Shown: positions 13,510-24,160 of the stretch, one piece after another | Numbering within the stretch: position 1 is the stretch's first letter | Layout: the number at the start of each line of letters is the position of its first letter | From: Anaeramoeba flamelloides | Taxonomy: Eukaryota; Metamonada; Anaeramoebidae | DNA: 64,000 nucleotides | Direction of reading: 5' to 3' | Assembly: GCA_027625915.1 (NCBI GenBank) | Contig: JANTQA010000040.1 | Coordinates: forward strand, 1,612,001-1,676,000 | Notes under the pieces: model-generated | Databases searched by the model: none | Told to the model about the DNA's origin: nothing | Seen by the model: only the letters and a program-made list of their open reading frames with translations | Program-made: the position numbers and the translations under genes

Positions 13510-13900
13510 GTTGATATTATTATTATATCTGATAATTTTTAAATATTCTTGACCTTTCCATCCAGAACTATTTATAATAAACTTTTGTCTAAAGTTTTAA
13601 ATCTGCATTTAATAATTTTAAATTTTCGATTTCCCAATTGATATTTCCATTATCTTTTTTCTTGGAAAATGTTAATTGTTGTGAAATTTGATCAAACCCT
13701 AGTATTTCTAATTTTTTTTTGAGTTTATATCTTCTTTTGTAAATTGATATTCTGGCTTGATCAAGTTGAGCTTCAGTTTTATAAATTATTCTTGGAGAGT
13801 GTGGATTAATTTTTAAAAATTATGTTACTTTTTTATTTATCCAAAGATCTATCGAGTCAAAATATTTTTGATTTAGATTAAAAATTAAAAGTCCATAAAA
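13510..13900 (-). pseudogene. LINE retrotransposon fragment, post-RT region
   Basis: The minus strand encodes a broken frame with IIYKTEAQLDQARISIYKRR followed by YKLKKKLEILGFDQ. It aligns by eye with IYKTEFKIENMTISVNKKKF and KLKNKL from the better-preserved LINE at 30124-32000, so both come from one family. Stops and frameshifts show it is dead. The palindrome cluster at 13165-13500 lies just downstream of this fragment, much as in the other copy. Confidence 0.5.
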
Positions 13901-13938
13901 TAAAAATGTAACATAGTTAACATCCAGGGTGTGATAAA

Positions 13939-13943
13939 ATTAA

Positions 13944-13974
<31 letters not shown>

Positions 13975-13982
13975 TTATATAT
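13939..13982. repeat. (TA)n microsatellite
   Basis: TA run grading into TTTATAT repeats just beyond the 3' end of the ArfGAP gene. Confidence 0.9.
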
Positions 13983-14039
13983 ATTTATTTACTCAAAATG
14001 GACAAAAAAACAAACAAAAAAAAAAAGAAAATATAATCT

Positions 14040-15527
14040 TTAATTATTTAAAAATTTATCAAACCAATCCTCTTCTTCATCATCAGAATTGTTATTTTCT
14101 TCTTTTTTTATAACTTCTTTGTTTTTAAATTGTTTTGAATTATATTCATCAAACATACCATTCTGAGATCCATTTCCTTCATTAAGATACCTTTCATTTC
14201 TGAATTGTTGCTGTTGTTGTTTTTTTATTTGGATTTGGTTGTTGTAGTTCTGGTTGTTGTTATTGTTATTGTCTTCATCAAATATTTTCATAAAATTAGA
14301 GCGCCAACCTTTGGCTGATTGAAACAATTTTTTACTTTCGCCGGATAAAAAGGTAAAGGCGGTTGATGCCTTTTCCTGAACATCATTCCAGTCTGGGAAT
14401 GTTTTAGAATTTTGTGGGTTGCTATTATTGGTTTTAGTATTTACATTATAATAATTATCATTGACATTTCTTGATCTCGATGAATTTGTATTTATTTGGG
14501 ATTGGAGTTGGTAAGAATTATTATTTTGTTTTTGTTTCTTTTTTGTTGAATGGTTATTGTATTGCTGCTTCTTATTATTATTATTTTTTTTTGATGATGA
14601 TTGTTCCATTTCTTGCTCAATCTCTTCAAAAAAACCCCAGCCATCATTTTCTTCGCCATTGTCCTTGTCGTCATCATTATTATTGTTGTTGTTGCTTTTA
14701 TAATTATTATAATCGCCCTTATTGGTGCTGGTACTGTTTTGTTTTTGAGTGTCTTTAAATTTTTGTTTTACAATATTATTTTCATCTTGTTTTTTTGGAT
14801 CCAATTGCGTCTTTTGGGACAGTTGCTTGTCATAATTTGTTAAAGATCGGGTTTTAGTGAAAGAACCGAGCGTTATTCCAGAAGACTGTCTTCTCGATCC
14901 TAATAAATTCTTACTATTATTTCTTTTTGGTCGGTTGTTGATAAAATACGTTTTGTTTTCTTTTGTTTGCTTTGGATCTTTTTTTATTTCATTGGTTTTT
15001 TTGGTTGTTATTGGATTCTTTGTAGATTCCAATTGCTCATTAAAAAAGTCCTTTTCTTTTTCTGGTTGGCTTTTTTTTTCTTGTTGATTTTTAATTTGAA
15101 CATTTTTTTTTTTATTTTTCGAATTTTGTAAAAGTCTCTTGTAAACCTCATCATTAGAACAAACCCGATCAAGTTTTTCTTTGTAGGAGCGAGCGAGCCT
15201 TGAGGAATATTTTTTATGATGATTGGGTTCCTTTTTAAGTGGAGATTTCTTGAAGTACTCCACAAAGTTTTTGTTCCCACCAAGCTCGATCCTTCTTAAT
15301 TGAACAGGTGTTATCACATCGATCGTGGTCGAGCGGCAGAAACTTATATGAACACCCAAATTTCGGTGTCTACCAGAACAACTTATACAAAAAAATGTGC
15401 CATAGGTTACCGTAAGCCACGAGTTGTCTTTTGTTCCGCAGTCAACACACGTTCTGTTCGATTGCTTCAGTTTTAACTTTCTTAAGATTTTTTTTTGATC
15501 GTGGTAAGGAAGTAGGTCTTGATCCAT
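14040..15527 (-). CDS. ArfGAP-domain protein (ArfGAP1/2/3 type)
   Basis: Single-exon gene, 495 aa, ATG start, TAA stop. Residues 10-125 form an ArfGAP domain. C27, C30, C47 and C50 give the zinc-finger spacing CX2CX16CX2C, and R55 (in [17 protein letters not shown]) sits four residues after the last Cys as the catalytic arginine finger. The block [18 protein letters not shown] resembles the SW..ITYGVFLC.DCSG of ArfGAP1/2/3. Such proteins stimulate GTP hydrolysis on Arf GTPases at Golgi and vesicle membranes. The middle is Lys/Asn/Gln/Asp-rich and disordered. Near residues 376-417, [20 protein letters not shown] and the following [10 protein letters not shown] could be an amphipathic, Ser/Thr-rich lipid-packing (ALPS-like) helix, as in ArfGAP1; that is inference. 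Catalytic residues appear intact. Frames on the opposite strand within it are shadows. Confidence 0.93.
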   Translation of the reverse strand: MDQDLLPYHDQKKILRKLKLKQSNRTCVDCGTKDNSWLTVTYGTFFCISCSGRHRNLGVHISFCRSTTIDVITPVQLRRIELGGNKNFVEYFKKSPLKKEPNHHKKYSSRLARSYKEKLDRVCSNDEVYKRLLQNSKNKKKNVQIKNQQEKKSQPEKEKDFFNEQLESTKNPITTKKTNEIKKDPKQTKENKTYFINNRPKRNNSKNLLGSRRQSSGITLGSFTKTRSLTNYDKQLSQKTQLDPKKQDENNIVKQKFKDTQKQNSTSTNKGDYNNYKSNNNNNNDDDKDNGEENDGWGFFEEIEQEMEQSSSKKNNNNKKQQYNNHSTKKKQKQNNNSYQLQSQINTNSSRSRNVNDNYYNVNTKTNNSNPQNSKTFPDWNDVQEKASTAFTFLSGESKKLFQSAKGWRSNFMKIFDEDNNNNNNQNYNNQIQIKKQQQQQFRNERYLNEGNGSQNGMFDEYNSKQFKNKEVIKKEENNNSDDEEEDWFDKFLNN

Positions 15528-17094
15528 ATAGAATAATAAAAAAAAAATAATTGGTTTTTAGAAAGTTGCAATAAAAAAAATAAAATTTTGATTTGGAAGT
15601 TATTTGTTACAAAGATACAATTGTGGGTTTAATTACTTTTGATTTGATTTTTGTTACAGAAAAAATCAAACAGATTATAATTTATTTTTTTGAAAAGATA
15701 GCCATTCGATTTGAGATGACTTTTATCTTTAAAATTGAAAAGTATTAGCTTTCTTTTGAATGTTTGATTATTTTAGTACATTTATATTAGGACTTTTTTT
15801 CAATTTTTTTGATTCGTTGAAAAATAAACTTTTACAAAAGTTTGTAGTTTCATTCAAAGGTAGACAAAATTAGTGATACAATTAAATACATTTTTAAGAA
15901 ATACAAAGTTGAATTGATAAGATTGAACAAAAATAATCTATGAAATGGATTTGTTGCTTTTTATTTTTCGGTTTTTTTTGTGTAAAATGAACAAGATATA
16001 ATAGTCAACCAAAAACAAGTGTTTTGTAAAGATTTAAATTTGTGTTTTTTCAAATTTTTAAAAATAAATGTGTTTATCTTATTTGAAATATGGCCGAATT
16101 AGAATAATTCTAGTTTATCGAAATTAAGGATTAGTTTTCAGTGTGTGTTTTAAAAATAGTGTTTGAGAGACAAAGTTTGAGCATTTGATCGTTAAAAGTG
16201 ATTGGTGCATTTCTCAAGTAATAAATTTTCATTTTTTAAATAAGATACTCTCGAAAAAACAGTCCATAAAGATTTTTAATTGTGAATATTAGAAAAAGGG
16301 TTGTGTAATTTCTTTTATTTTAAATCAAATCCCTTTTGTAATAACCAAATTATAAAATTATAACTTGCCCACTTACTAGAATTATGATTAATGAAATTAC
16401 ACTTGTTTCAAAACACTATGTAATCAATCAAAGAACAAGAATAAAAATTATCTTTTTCCAAACCCCCATAATCCTCTATAAAACTCGATAAATTTTAAAA
16501 AAAAATCGATCTACTTATGCTATCAAACCATTATTGGGTATTAAAGAGACACCATACTTTAATGATCTTTAGGTAGGTTTATTACTCAGTTTATAAAAAA
16601 ATTAGTTATTTATAAAAAGGATTTGATTGAAAAAAAAAGAAATTATTCCACAATTTTCTAATATTCACAATTAAAAATCTTTTCCGGTATTTTTTTCACG
16701 ACATAATACTTAAATTTTTGGAGATCTAATATATTTTGTAGGAAAATACTTAATTATGATTTTTTTTAAATCGCTAAGCAAATATCATTAAAGCCCTAAT
16801 ATTAGATAAAAGCAAAAAATGGACTTTTTTTTTCTCTTTTTTTTTTTTAAATTAACTTTTTTGGAATATCTTTAAATTATACTGTAGAGCCAGTGATTTG
16901 GCTAGGTTTGAATAATAACCATTTTTACATCTTCAGATAACCTTTTGTTCATGGAGTTTTGAAAAAAATGGATATTTTTTACTTTTATACCGATATCAAA
17001 ACTTTAAAATGGTTCCAAATCACCAGCTAAAGTTTTGAAAAAAATAAATTTCATTTTTTTTACCTTTGTTTCTTTATCTTTGTATTGATTAAGA
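15528..17094. other. Intergenic region between ArfGAP (-) and Sec61 gamma (+)
   Basis: Divergent promoter region for both genes; no motif recognised. It contains the foldback element at 16268-16683. Otherwise only A/T-rich sequence. Confidence 0.4.
16268..16683. mobile_element. 416-bp foldback (MITE-like) element
   Basis: The left arm begins AAAGATTTTTAATTGTGAAT and the right arm ends with the inverse (ATTCACAATTAAAAATCTTT). The match runs about 35 bp before diverging (AGAAAA then TTGTG), and further imperfect matching (AATTTCTTTT) extends to about 65 bp. There is no open frame, so it would be non-autonomous. Target duplication not identified. Confidence 0.6.
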
Positions 17095-17438
17095 ATGGAA
17101 AAACAAATTTCAGAAAATATTATTCAACCACTTGAACAATTCTATAAAGAAAGTAAAAGCTTTTTCATAAAGTGTACAAAACCAGATCGAAAAGGTAAAA
17201 GAAAAAATCAATTTTGCTCTTCTCGTTAACCAATTAATAAAAAACCACTTTTCTTTTGGTTTCTTTTCTATTCTTTTGACTTCTTTTTTTGTTTTTCTCT
17301 CACAAATTTGATTTGTGAATAGAATTTAAACAAGTTTCACTTGCAACACTGGTAGGATTTGCAGCGATGGGGATTATTGGTTTTTTAATTAAATTAATCT
17401 TTCTTGCGATCAACAACATCTTAATTGGTGGTGGATAA
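17095..17438 (+). CDS. SEC61G: Protein translocation channel subunit Sec61 gamma (SecE family)
   Basis: Two exons, 17095-17194 and 17323-17438, separated by a 128-nt GT-AG intron in phase 1; 71 aa, TAA stop. The product begins MEKQISENIIQPLEQFYKES and contains the family hallmark KCTKPDRKEF. It ends with one membrane helix (ATLVGFAAMGIIGFLIKLIF) and the conserved INN-I-GG tail. Length and layout match Sec61 gamma of other eukaryotes (about 68-70 aa), the tail-anchored small subunit that clamps the Sec61 channel in the ER membrane. The gene is too short and too split to appear as a long open frame. The minus-strand frame 17300-17563 is its shadow. Confidence 0.96.
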
Positions 17439-17865
17439 ATAAATACAAACAATAAACGATCTTTTTCTTGCTCACAAAATAAATGAAGCTGTATTTCCTT
17501 TCTTTTCCAGGAAATTTCATTTATTTTTTGACACAACAAAACGGTTCTTGGGTTAATGATCATTATTGTGAGTACAACCTTTAACTTGATTATTATTTTA
17601 AAATAATAGCTTTTTTTTTTATATTTCTTTGGCTTTTGTTTGTTAGAAAACTAAATTCAATCATCACCATTATTTTAATTTGTTTCTTTTTCTTATTATT
17701 AGCCATTTTAGATTGTTATTTTATTAAAACTCCATTGGCTTAATTTAATTCTTATCAAAACAGCACATTTTGCTTTTATTTTGAGTCAATTTACATTAAC
17801 TTATTAATGGTAGTTACATTCTTGTATGGGAAAATTGTTTTGATTATCTTTGGTTCTAGACATTC

Positions 17866-18057
17866 AGTCAGTTCCACTTTTAAGGTGCAAACTATGAACG
17901 AAATTTAAGGCTCAAAAAAATCTCAAATTAAGGCACAATATTCAGATTCTAGTAAAATAAATTGTAAAAAAAAAATTCCAAATTTTGTGCCTTAATTTGA
18001 GATTTTTTTGAGCCTTAAATTTCGTTCATAGTTTGTGCCTTAAAAGTGGAACTGACT
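17866..18057. mobile_element. 192-bp perfect-hairpin element
   Basis: Two 74-bp arms (17866-17939 and 17984-18057) are inverse copies differing at about two bases, around a 44-bp loop. The arms start AGTCAGTTCCACTTTTAAGG, followed by GAACGAAATTTAAGGCTC further in. Such a terminal sequence and size fit a Tc1/mariner-derived MITE. The near-identity of the arms suggests a recent insertion or a functional fold. A partial relative (AAAAGTGGAACTAAAC) is at about 20893. No clear TA duplication is left. Confidence 0.8.
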
Positions 18058-18091
18058 ATAATAGAATTTTAAATATGACTTTATTTAGCAA

Positions 18092-18756
18092 TCAAATGAT
18101 TTCTTGATAAATGGATGGATGTGTCAAAACCTGTTGATTTATTAAATCTAAATTAGTAATAAACAAGAAAAGTAATAGGGCTATTTGGGGATCTTTTAAG
18201 AAAAAAATCATCTCAAACTTTTTCTTTGTAAAGTTTGTCAGTCCAAGACTGGTTACCAATGAGATGATTGAATTTATCTTGAACATTTTTCATTTTGATC
18301 AATATACTTTTATTATTTTTCATCAAGAGCACGAGTTTAGCCATTTTATTCTTATACTTAACCAAGTCCAAAATCACCCCTCCTAAATTAAAGAGGAATT
18401 TCAAATTCAATTCCAAGTATCAAAAAGAAGAAAATCAAAACAAAAACAGAATTATTTTGAAGCTTTACAATCAATGAATTTTGAAAAAAGAGAATCTTGT
18501 ATTTTGTGTGGGTTCTTGTTATTTTGTTTTTTAACTGATCGATCTTCAAATCTGTATGAGATTTTAATACAGGTTCAAAAAGTGAATTATTTTTTTTATT
18601 TTGAAAAGTTGGATTGAAGAGTATAAGGCTAAGAGATTGGCAGGTAAGTAATACAAAAATTGTGGTTTTTGGGTTATCAAAAGAAATATATATTTTACTC
18701 AAATTTTTATACAAAAAAAATACAATAAAATTTTCAAAGCTCCGCAATAAAACCAA
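18092..18756 (-). other. Overlapping coding-like frames, possibly exons of an unidentified gene
   Basis: Three overlapping minus-strand frames have less biased composition than their surroundings. They include FVLLTCQSLSLILFNPTFQN, GGVILDLVKYKNKMAKLVLL with NVQDKFNHLIGNQSWTDKLY, and DPQIALLLFLFITNLDLI. Potential splice sites exist (GTAAAG near 18450, TTTAATTTAG near 18380) but I could not join them in phase. It could be a real intron-containing gene or a decayed one. No family recognised. Confidence 0.25.
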
Positions 18757-19191
18757 ACTTAATTAAAAATTTCAACCAAAAATCAAAAAAAAACAAACTT
18801 GATTATTAAATAACTTCCAATTGATTACTCTTACATTCTTTAATTTGGATTTCAAAAAAAAAAAATAAATTCCTTTTTCAATCGCTATTAAACCACTATT
18901 AAAATTAATATGAAGTTGAAGATCGATCAGTTAACAAATTAAATAAGATGGCATAACACAAAATGATCTTTTTTCAAAATTCAGTGATTGTAAACCTTAA
19001 GGAGTTAGAACCATAGATAAACAAAAATTCACTTATTTAAAATTATTAATATAATCCAAAAAGAAATACATGAAAAAAACAAATTTTCAATTATTCAAAA
19101 AAAAAAAATATTTAAAACAAAATCCAGCAGTAAAGAGATGAGAATTTAATAGTGGATTTTTCTAAATCAGTTTAACTTGATATAAATAATG

Positions 19192-19229
<38 letters not shown>

Positions 19230-19650
19230 GGACTCTCAGATAATTTTTTTTTTATCATTGAACTATTATTAGATTTTTGTTTGCATTTCAAATAATTCAA
19301 GGAAATATTAAGATTTGTATGAGAAAAAAATTCAATGAAAATCAGAAACAAAGAAAATATTTGAAAATTTTAAAAACAAAAAAAAATTCCTGAAATTTCT
19401 AAGTTTTTTTTTTTACTCGATTATAAAATTTTATTAATTTTAGTGTATAATTCATTATTTTAATTGAGATAACCTTATAAAAATATTGATATTTTATTTT
19501 TTCTTATTTATTTTTATTTATTCTTATCATACAAACAATCAAAATATTTAATTTTGTTTATGAGACTATAAAAAATTCCCTTGATCTATAATCTTGAAAA
19601 AAATTTAAAAAATTGAAATATATATATAAAAAATAAATAAAAATAATGAA
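18757..19650. other. AT-rich sequence with no gene seen
   Basis: No gene recognised. A (TA)n run of about 28 bp lies at 19202-19229. Confidence 0.4.
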
Positions 19651-20013
19651 TTATTTCCATCTTTTTTTTCTCCTTCTCTTTTCACGGGTGCGCGCTCTTT
19701 CAATATTTTTTATTAATTTATTATATTCCTGAATATTTTTTTCTGTTTCTTCATTTTCCTTTTCCTTTTCCTTTTCCTTTTCACGTATTTCATTCACCTT
19801 ATTAATCAAATTTTCTTTAATAATTACATTTTCCTTTTTAATATCTTCCAATTTTTCAAGGCGTTCATTAATAAGTTCTTTAATTAACTCTGATTTTCCA
19901 TTTATGCCATTTGATTTATTTGAAGAATCATTTAAATTATACTGTAGAAAGGTTTTCAATTTTGCTTTTATCCTGTTAGAATCATATTTTTCCCCGCCCA
20001 ACCCATCTAAATC
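19651..20013 (-). CDS. Terminal exon of an unidentified coiled-coil protein
   Basis: The exon opens after an AG at 20014-20015 on the minus strand (AATAG then GATTTAGATGGG) and ends with TAA at 19651. It encodes DLDGLGGEKYDSNRIKAKLK, then a charged, probably coiled-coil segment of about 80 residues (ELIKELINERLEKLEDIKKE and following, with EKEKEKEKE). It finishes in a very basic tail (RARTREKRRRKKRWK). A downstream start at TTG is not credible in a eukaryote, so a 5' exon must lie beyond 20015; I could not find it. No family recognised. Confidence 0.45.
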   Translation of the reverse strand, partial: DLDGLGGEKYDSNRIKAKLKTFLQYNLNDSSNKSNGINGKSELIKELINERLEKLEDIKKENVIIKENLINKVNEIREKEKEKEKENEETEKNIQEYNKLIKNIERARTREKRRRKKRWK

Positions 20014-21333
20014 CTATTGATAAATCAAGAAAATTTATTATATTTTCAAATAAAAACAAAATTAGTTTTTTTTTTTTTTTATTTTTTTATAATCTTGTTT
20101 GATAAAATAGTTAATTTAAAATTAATTAATATTTAGGATATTTAAATTACATTAACATAATATCAAATCTAAACTCTTTTAAGGGTTTTAAAACAATTTA
20201 ATTAATTTAATATTATTATTATTATTATTATTTATTTTCATTCCATATCCTAAAAAGGAAAAAGAATTATTTTTAAAAAACCTTCATTTAATCTTACCCC
20301 AGATGACTGTTTAATAATAGGTTTTTTTTTTTTTTTTTGAGTATAAATACTCTCAACTTAAAGACAAAAACAAATAATTACTTTTTTTTTTTTTTTTGAA
20401 ATTTTTTACTGTTTTTATTTTTTTGTATTTGGATTCAATAAAATTCAAAATAAATTATAAGATTTTTGTTTTGAAAATTAAAAGTTTTTCTAATGGAGTT
20501 TTCCCTTTTTAAAAGTTTTTTTCCCCTTTTTTTTATTTTACAAATTTTAAAATAAAAAAGTGTATGAGTACAAAATTAGGGCCTTTTTTAATCAATAAAA
20601 TTCCTCGTATTTTATTTTAAAAAATTAGAATTGGTTGAAAATTGAGGTTTTAATTAAAATATGTATTTAATTTAAACACTTTTTTATCAACATTTTCAAA
20701 TAATTTTTTATGCAAACAAAAATTAGATTGAATATTTTAATTTTGTCTTTCGAATCTTTTTTAAAAAAAGAGAATACACTTTAAATATCACTTTTTGGGT
20801 TATTTTTAAATTAAAATTAATTTAAAGATTGATTTAAAAACTTTTCAAATTAGAAATTATATTTTTTTGGATTTTTTACAGATTTATTGTTAAAAGTGGA
20901 ACTAAACAAACCAGAAAAAATTACAAAAACAAAAAATCAATTCAAAAAATTATTCCACTTCGTTTCCAAATGAAAAAAATGCAAGTAGAAAAAGTTTTCA
21001 CAATAAACAGGGGTATAATTTAAACAAGTTGGAAGAACATATGTGTAAGGAATATGTAACCAATCTTAAAAAACAAAAAAAAGGCATTTCAAAAAGCTAA
21101 AAAAAATTGGAAAATTTTGAATTTTATATTGAAAAGAAAGTAGATAATGATAATGTGCTTAAGTAATAAGCATTCACGAAAAATTGGTAACAAATAAAAA
21201 TTCTACCATTGATTTTAAATATTTCAACATTTTCATTTTTTTTTTTCTTGTATTTCAAATGAATAGAATTAATTATTCGTTAACAAATATTAAATAAAGA
21301 GAGAGAGTTTAATAATTGTAGTCTTTCACAGAA

Positions 21334-21423
<90 letters not shown>

Positions 21424-21500
21424 CTCTTAACATAAAATATTTTCAAAGTACTAGTACAGTGTAATTAAGACATTATTTTATTTCTTCTCGTATAATATAT
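20014..21500. other. AT-rich sequence with no gene seen
   Basis: Long T and A runs and an (ATT)n tract near 20215-20232. Unlocated upstream exons of the 19651-20013 gene may lie here. Confidence 0.35.
21333..21420. repeat. (TA)n(TG)n compound microsatellite
   Basis: About 28 bp of TA then about 60 bp of TG, the same order as at 3549-3652. Confidence 0.97.
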
Positions 21501-21734
21501 GATTAAATACCATATTAAGTATTTTGAATAATAAATAGAATAATTCCCTTTTCACCGAAAGATCCTTTTATTGGGAGAAATAGAATCTCAAAATAGATGT
21601 AAGTGTTTTGTACCGAAGCAAACTTAGATCAAAGTGGTTTATAAGGATTTTCTCCACTCCATACGAATTAAAATTGAAAAGAGAATGCAACATAAATAAA
21701 GAAAACAATTTGTGAAATTGTGTTTTTATTTGTA

Positions 21735-22066
21735 TGTAAAAGAGCGGAGATAAGTAATTTCAACAGATGAGATCATCTTTGATCTCGATGAATTTAAGAA
21801 AGGAAGTATTATCTGAAGACTAAATCCGAAAGAAACAATTTCAAATATTATACTTTTATGGTGTATTACATAATAAAGTGAATTTTATTCAGTGGGGCAA
21901 TAGGCTAATAATTTAAAAAGTCTAATTAAAATCATATATAAGAATTATAGAACAATGAAAAATATTATTATTCCGAACAAAAATTCACCTTAATTTCATG
22001 ATAAAAATAATAATAAATATTTTTTACTCTAACAGTACATATACTCCCACTACACACATCAAAATC

Positions 22067-22141
<75 letters not shown>

Positions 22142-22402
22142 GAACTGACCTACACATTCTTGGTTTACCTTCTAAATCACAATATTTAAACTCCATAGAA
22201 AATTATTTTTCTGGTTTATTTGAAAAAATACCCACTAGCATTAGAAATAATAGAGAGTTAAAGATTTTTACAATTCAAAAATGAAACAAACCTAAATTTC
22301 GAATTATAAATAATTTATTTGAAGATATCACGTTAGAATTACAATGGAGTTCTGCAATTAAGAAGTGGATAAATTCATTATTAAGAAATAATAAAAAATA
22401 AT
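21735..22402 (+). pseudogene. Mariner/Tc1 transposase pseudogene, catalytic half
   Basis: Read with gaps, the + strand gives ISTDEIIFDLDEF, like the first catalytic block (FSDE.-F-LDG). Next comes an LLWCIT block resembling VWGGIS, then a degenerate region with FYSNSTYTPTTH where FQQDNAPCHT is expected. After a microsatellite it gives LHILGLPSKSQYLNSIENYF (compare LP.-SPDLNPIE-.W), then a helical tail ending LLRNNKK and TAA. Order and spacing match DDE/D transposases. Several stops and a (CA)n(TA)n expansion at 22069-22138 have destroyed it, and the second Asp of the DN block is not visible. The N-terminal halves at 1241-1915 and 11390-12055 may belong to a related family. Confidence 0.6.
22069..22138. 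repeat. (CA)n(TA)n compound microsatellite inside the transposase pseudogene
   Basis: About 33 bp of CA followed by about 36 bp of TA, lying between the DN-like block and the SIEN block of the mariner relic. Confidence 0.97.
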
Positions 22403-23582
22403 TTAATTTCAATTTTTCAGTTTCTTCTTCTTCTTTGTTTTTCAAATACATTTAATAATGGATAGTCTTTCAATTAAATACAGACTGGGGTGTAATAAAA
22501 GACAAAGTCTATGGATAGTACTGATTTTAAACATATTAACAATTTCAACAATCGTGCTGAAAATGCTAACACATTTAAAATCAGTTCTGCACTTGTAATT
22601 ATTTCACAATTTATCAAGAAACTTAAGTTCTATGGCCTTTTTACCAAAAAATCACATTTAATACAAAGCGGAGATCAAAAAGATCAAATAAAAAAAACTT
22701 TTTGCACTTGATGATCGATCATTTGTTATAAATTGGAAAGGTTTTTTTTTTTTTAATGATGAATCAGGTTTTAATGAACCATAAATAGAAATCGAAATAT
22801 TTGGTCTAAATGTTGTTAATAGATGATACCCTTTTTTAGACTTTACATTTTGGGATTTTTAGTTTTTCCACAAATAATTTTTTCGTAAATTTTCTTTTTT
22901 TTTTGAAAAATGATTATTTTTTTTTAAATTTAATTTTATTTTATGGTTTTTTTGTGAAACTATGTGAGAGAAATATAATTATTATAGTGATATTTTTAAT
23001 TTTTAATTTGTCTTTTTAAACTAAAAAAAATTGTTGTCTCAAAATAAAATAATTAATATAAATTTTGGTGTGAGATAGAAAAAAATGAATTTATTTTTCA
23101 TTCAATAAGCGAATTTTATACTTTTATTCCCTAATTAAGACAGTATTTATTTACAAAATGATTCAAAATCGAAGTATATTATTATTATTTAAATTATTTT
23201 TACAATTAAAATTTGCGTATTGTTGGTTGTCGGTGCATATTTTATGATAACTTACAATGATAATTCCCATATTATTTTCTGATAATCTATATTTTCGATC
23301 TTATGATGTGTAAGCTTAATTTCAAAAACAGGGGCAGATTTTTCATCATAAAAAAATTAATTTAATTGTGTTTTTAATTGAATTATAATGTATTTTACTG
23401 CATTTTTTAGAGACAATAATCAATATAGATTAATAAATAAAAATATAGTGTAATCATTGTATTTTTTAAAAGACAAATGAAAAAAGAAAAAAATAATAAT
23501 AAAAAAGTTTGCCCCTAATTTTGAAATTTGGCTTACCTAGATAACCACTAGATTTCATTATTTGGTGACAAGGTTTTTATTT

Positions 23583-23624
<42 letters not shown>

Positions 23625-24160
23625 TTTTATCTACCGTGGAAGATTTTGTAAATGTGGGACAAACCATTAAATATGTTTTTTTTTTTTTAATTCTAATCAA
23701 AAAAAAAAAAAAAATGGTTAAAATATTAAATTTAATCCAATGTTGATTGAGATATAAGAGAATGCTTTTTTTTTGTTGAAACTTGGTATTTTTCTGAATC
23801 AAAATTTAATTATTTAAAAAATTTTGGTGAACAAAAAATATTTTAGAATAAATGTATTGTTTTTTGCTTTCTGAAAAAAAATGAATAAAATTTTTTATCC
23901 TTAAAGAAAAAAAGAAATACCTAGAACAGAAAGAACATACACAACTAACTGTTCATTTTTCTTTGAATTGTTTGAATTTTTTTAGTTTTTTTTTGTTTTG
24001 ATAGAAAAAGCCTCAATCAAGATCATAAAATTTCAAACAATTATATATACTCAAGCCCAAAATCAAAATGGTTTTGATCAACAAAAAATAATTTTCTTGT
24101 GAATGAAAGTTCCAAAAAGTACATTTAGTACATAATATTTGTAATAAAGTTAAAGTACAT
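22403..24160. other. AT-rich sequence with no gene seen
   Basis: No gene recognised. A (TA)n run lies at about 23585-23620. The open frames 22511-22711 (+) and 23581-23802 (-) have no motif and run through repeats. Confidence 0.4.

Noticed and set aside
14471-15087. Several + strand frames and a second minus-strand frame inside the ArfGAP gene
   Set aside because: They are shadows in other frames of the Asn/Lys-rich part of the ArfGAP protein, whose zinc finger is intact.
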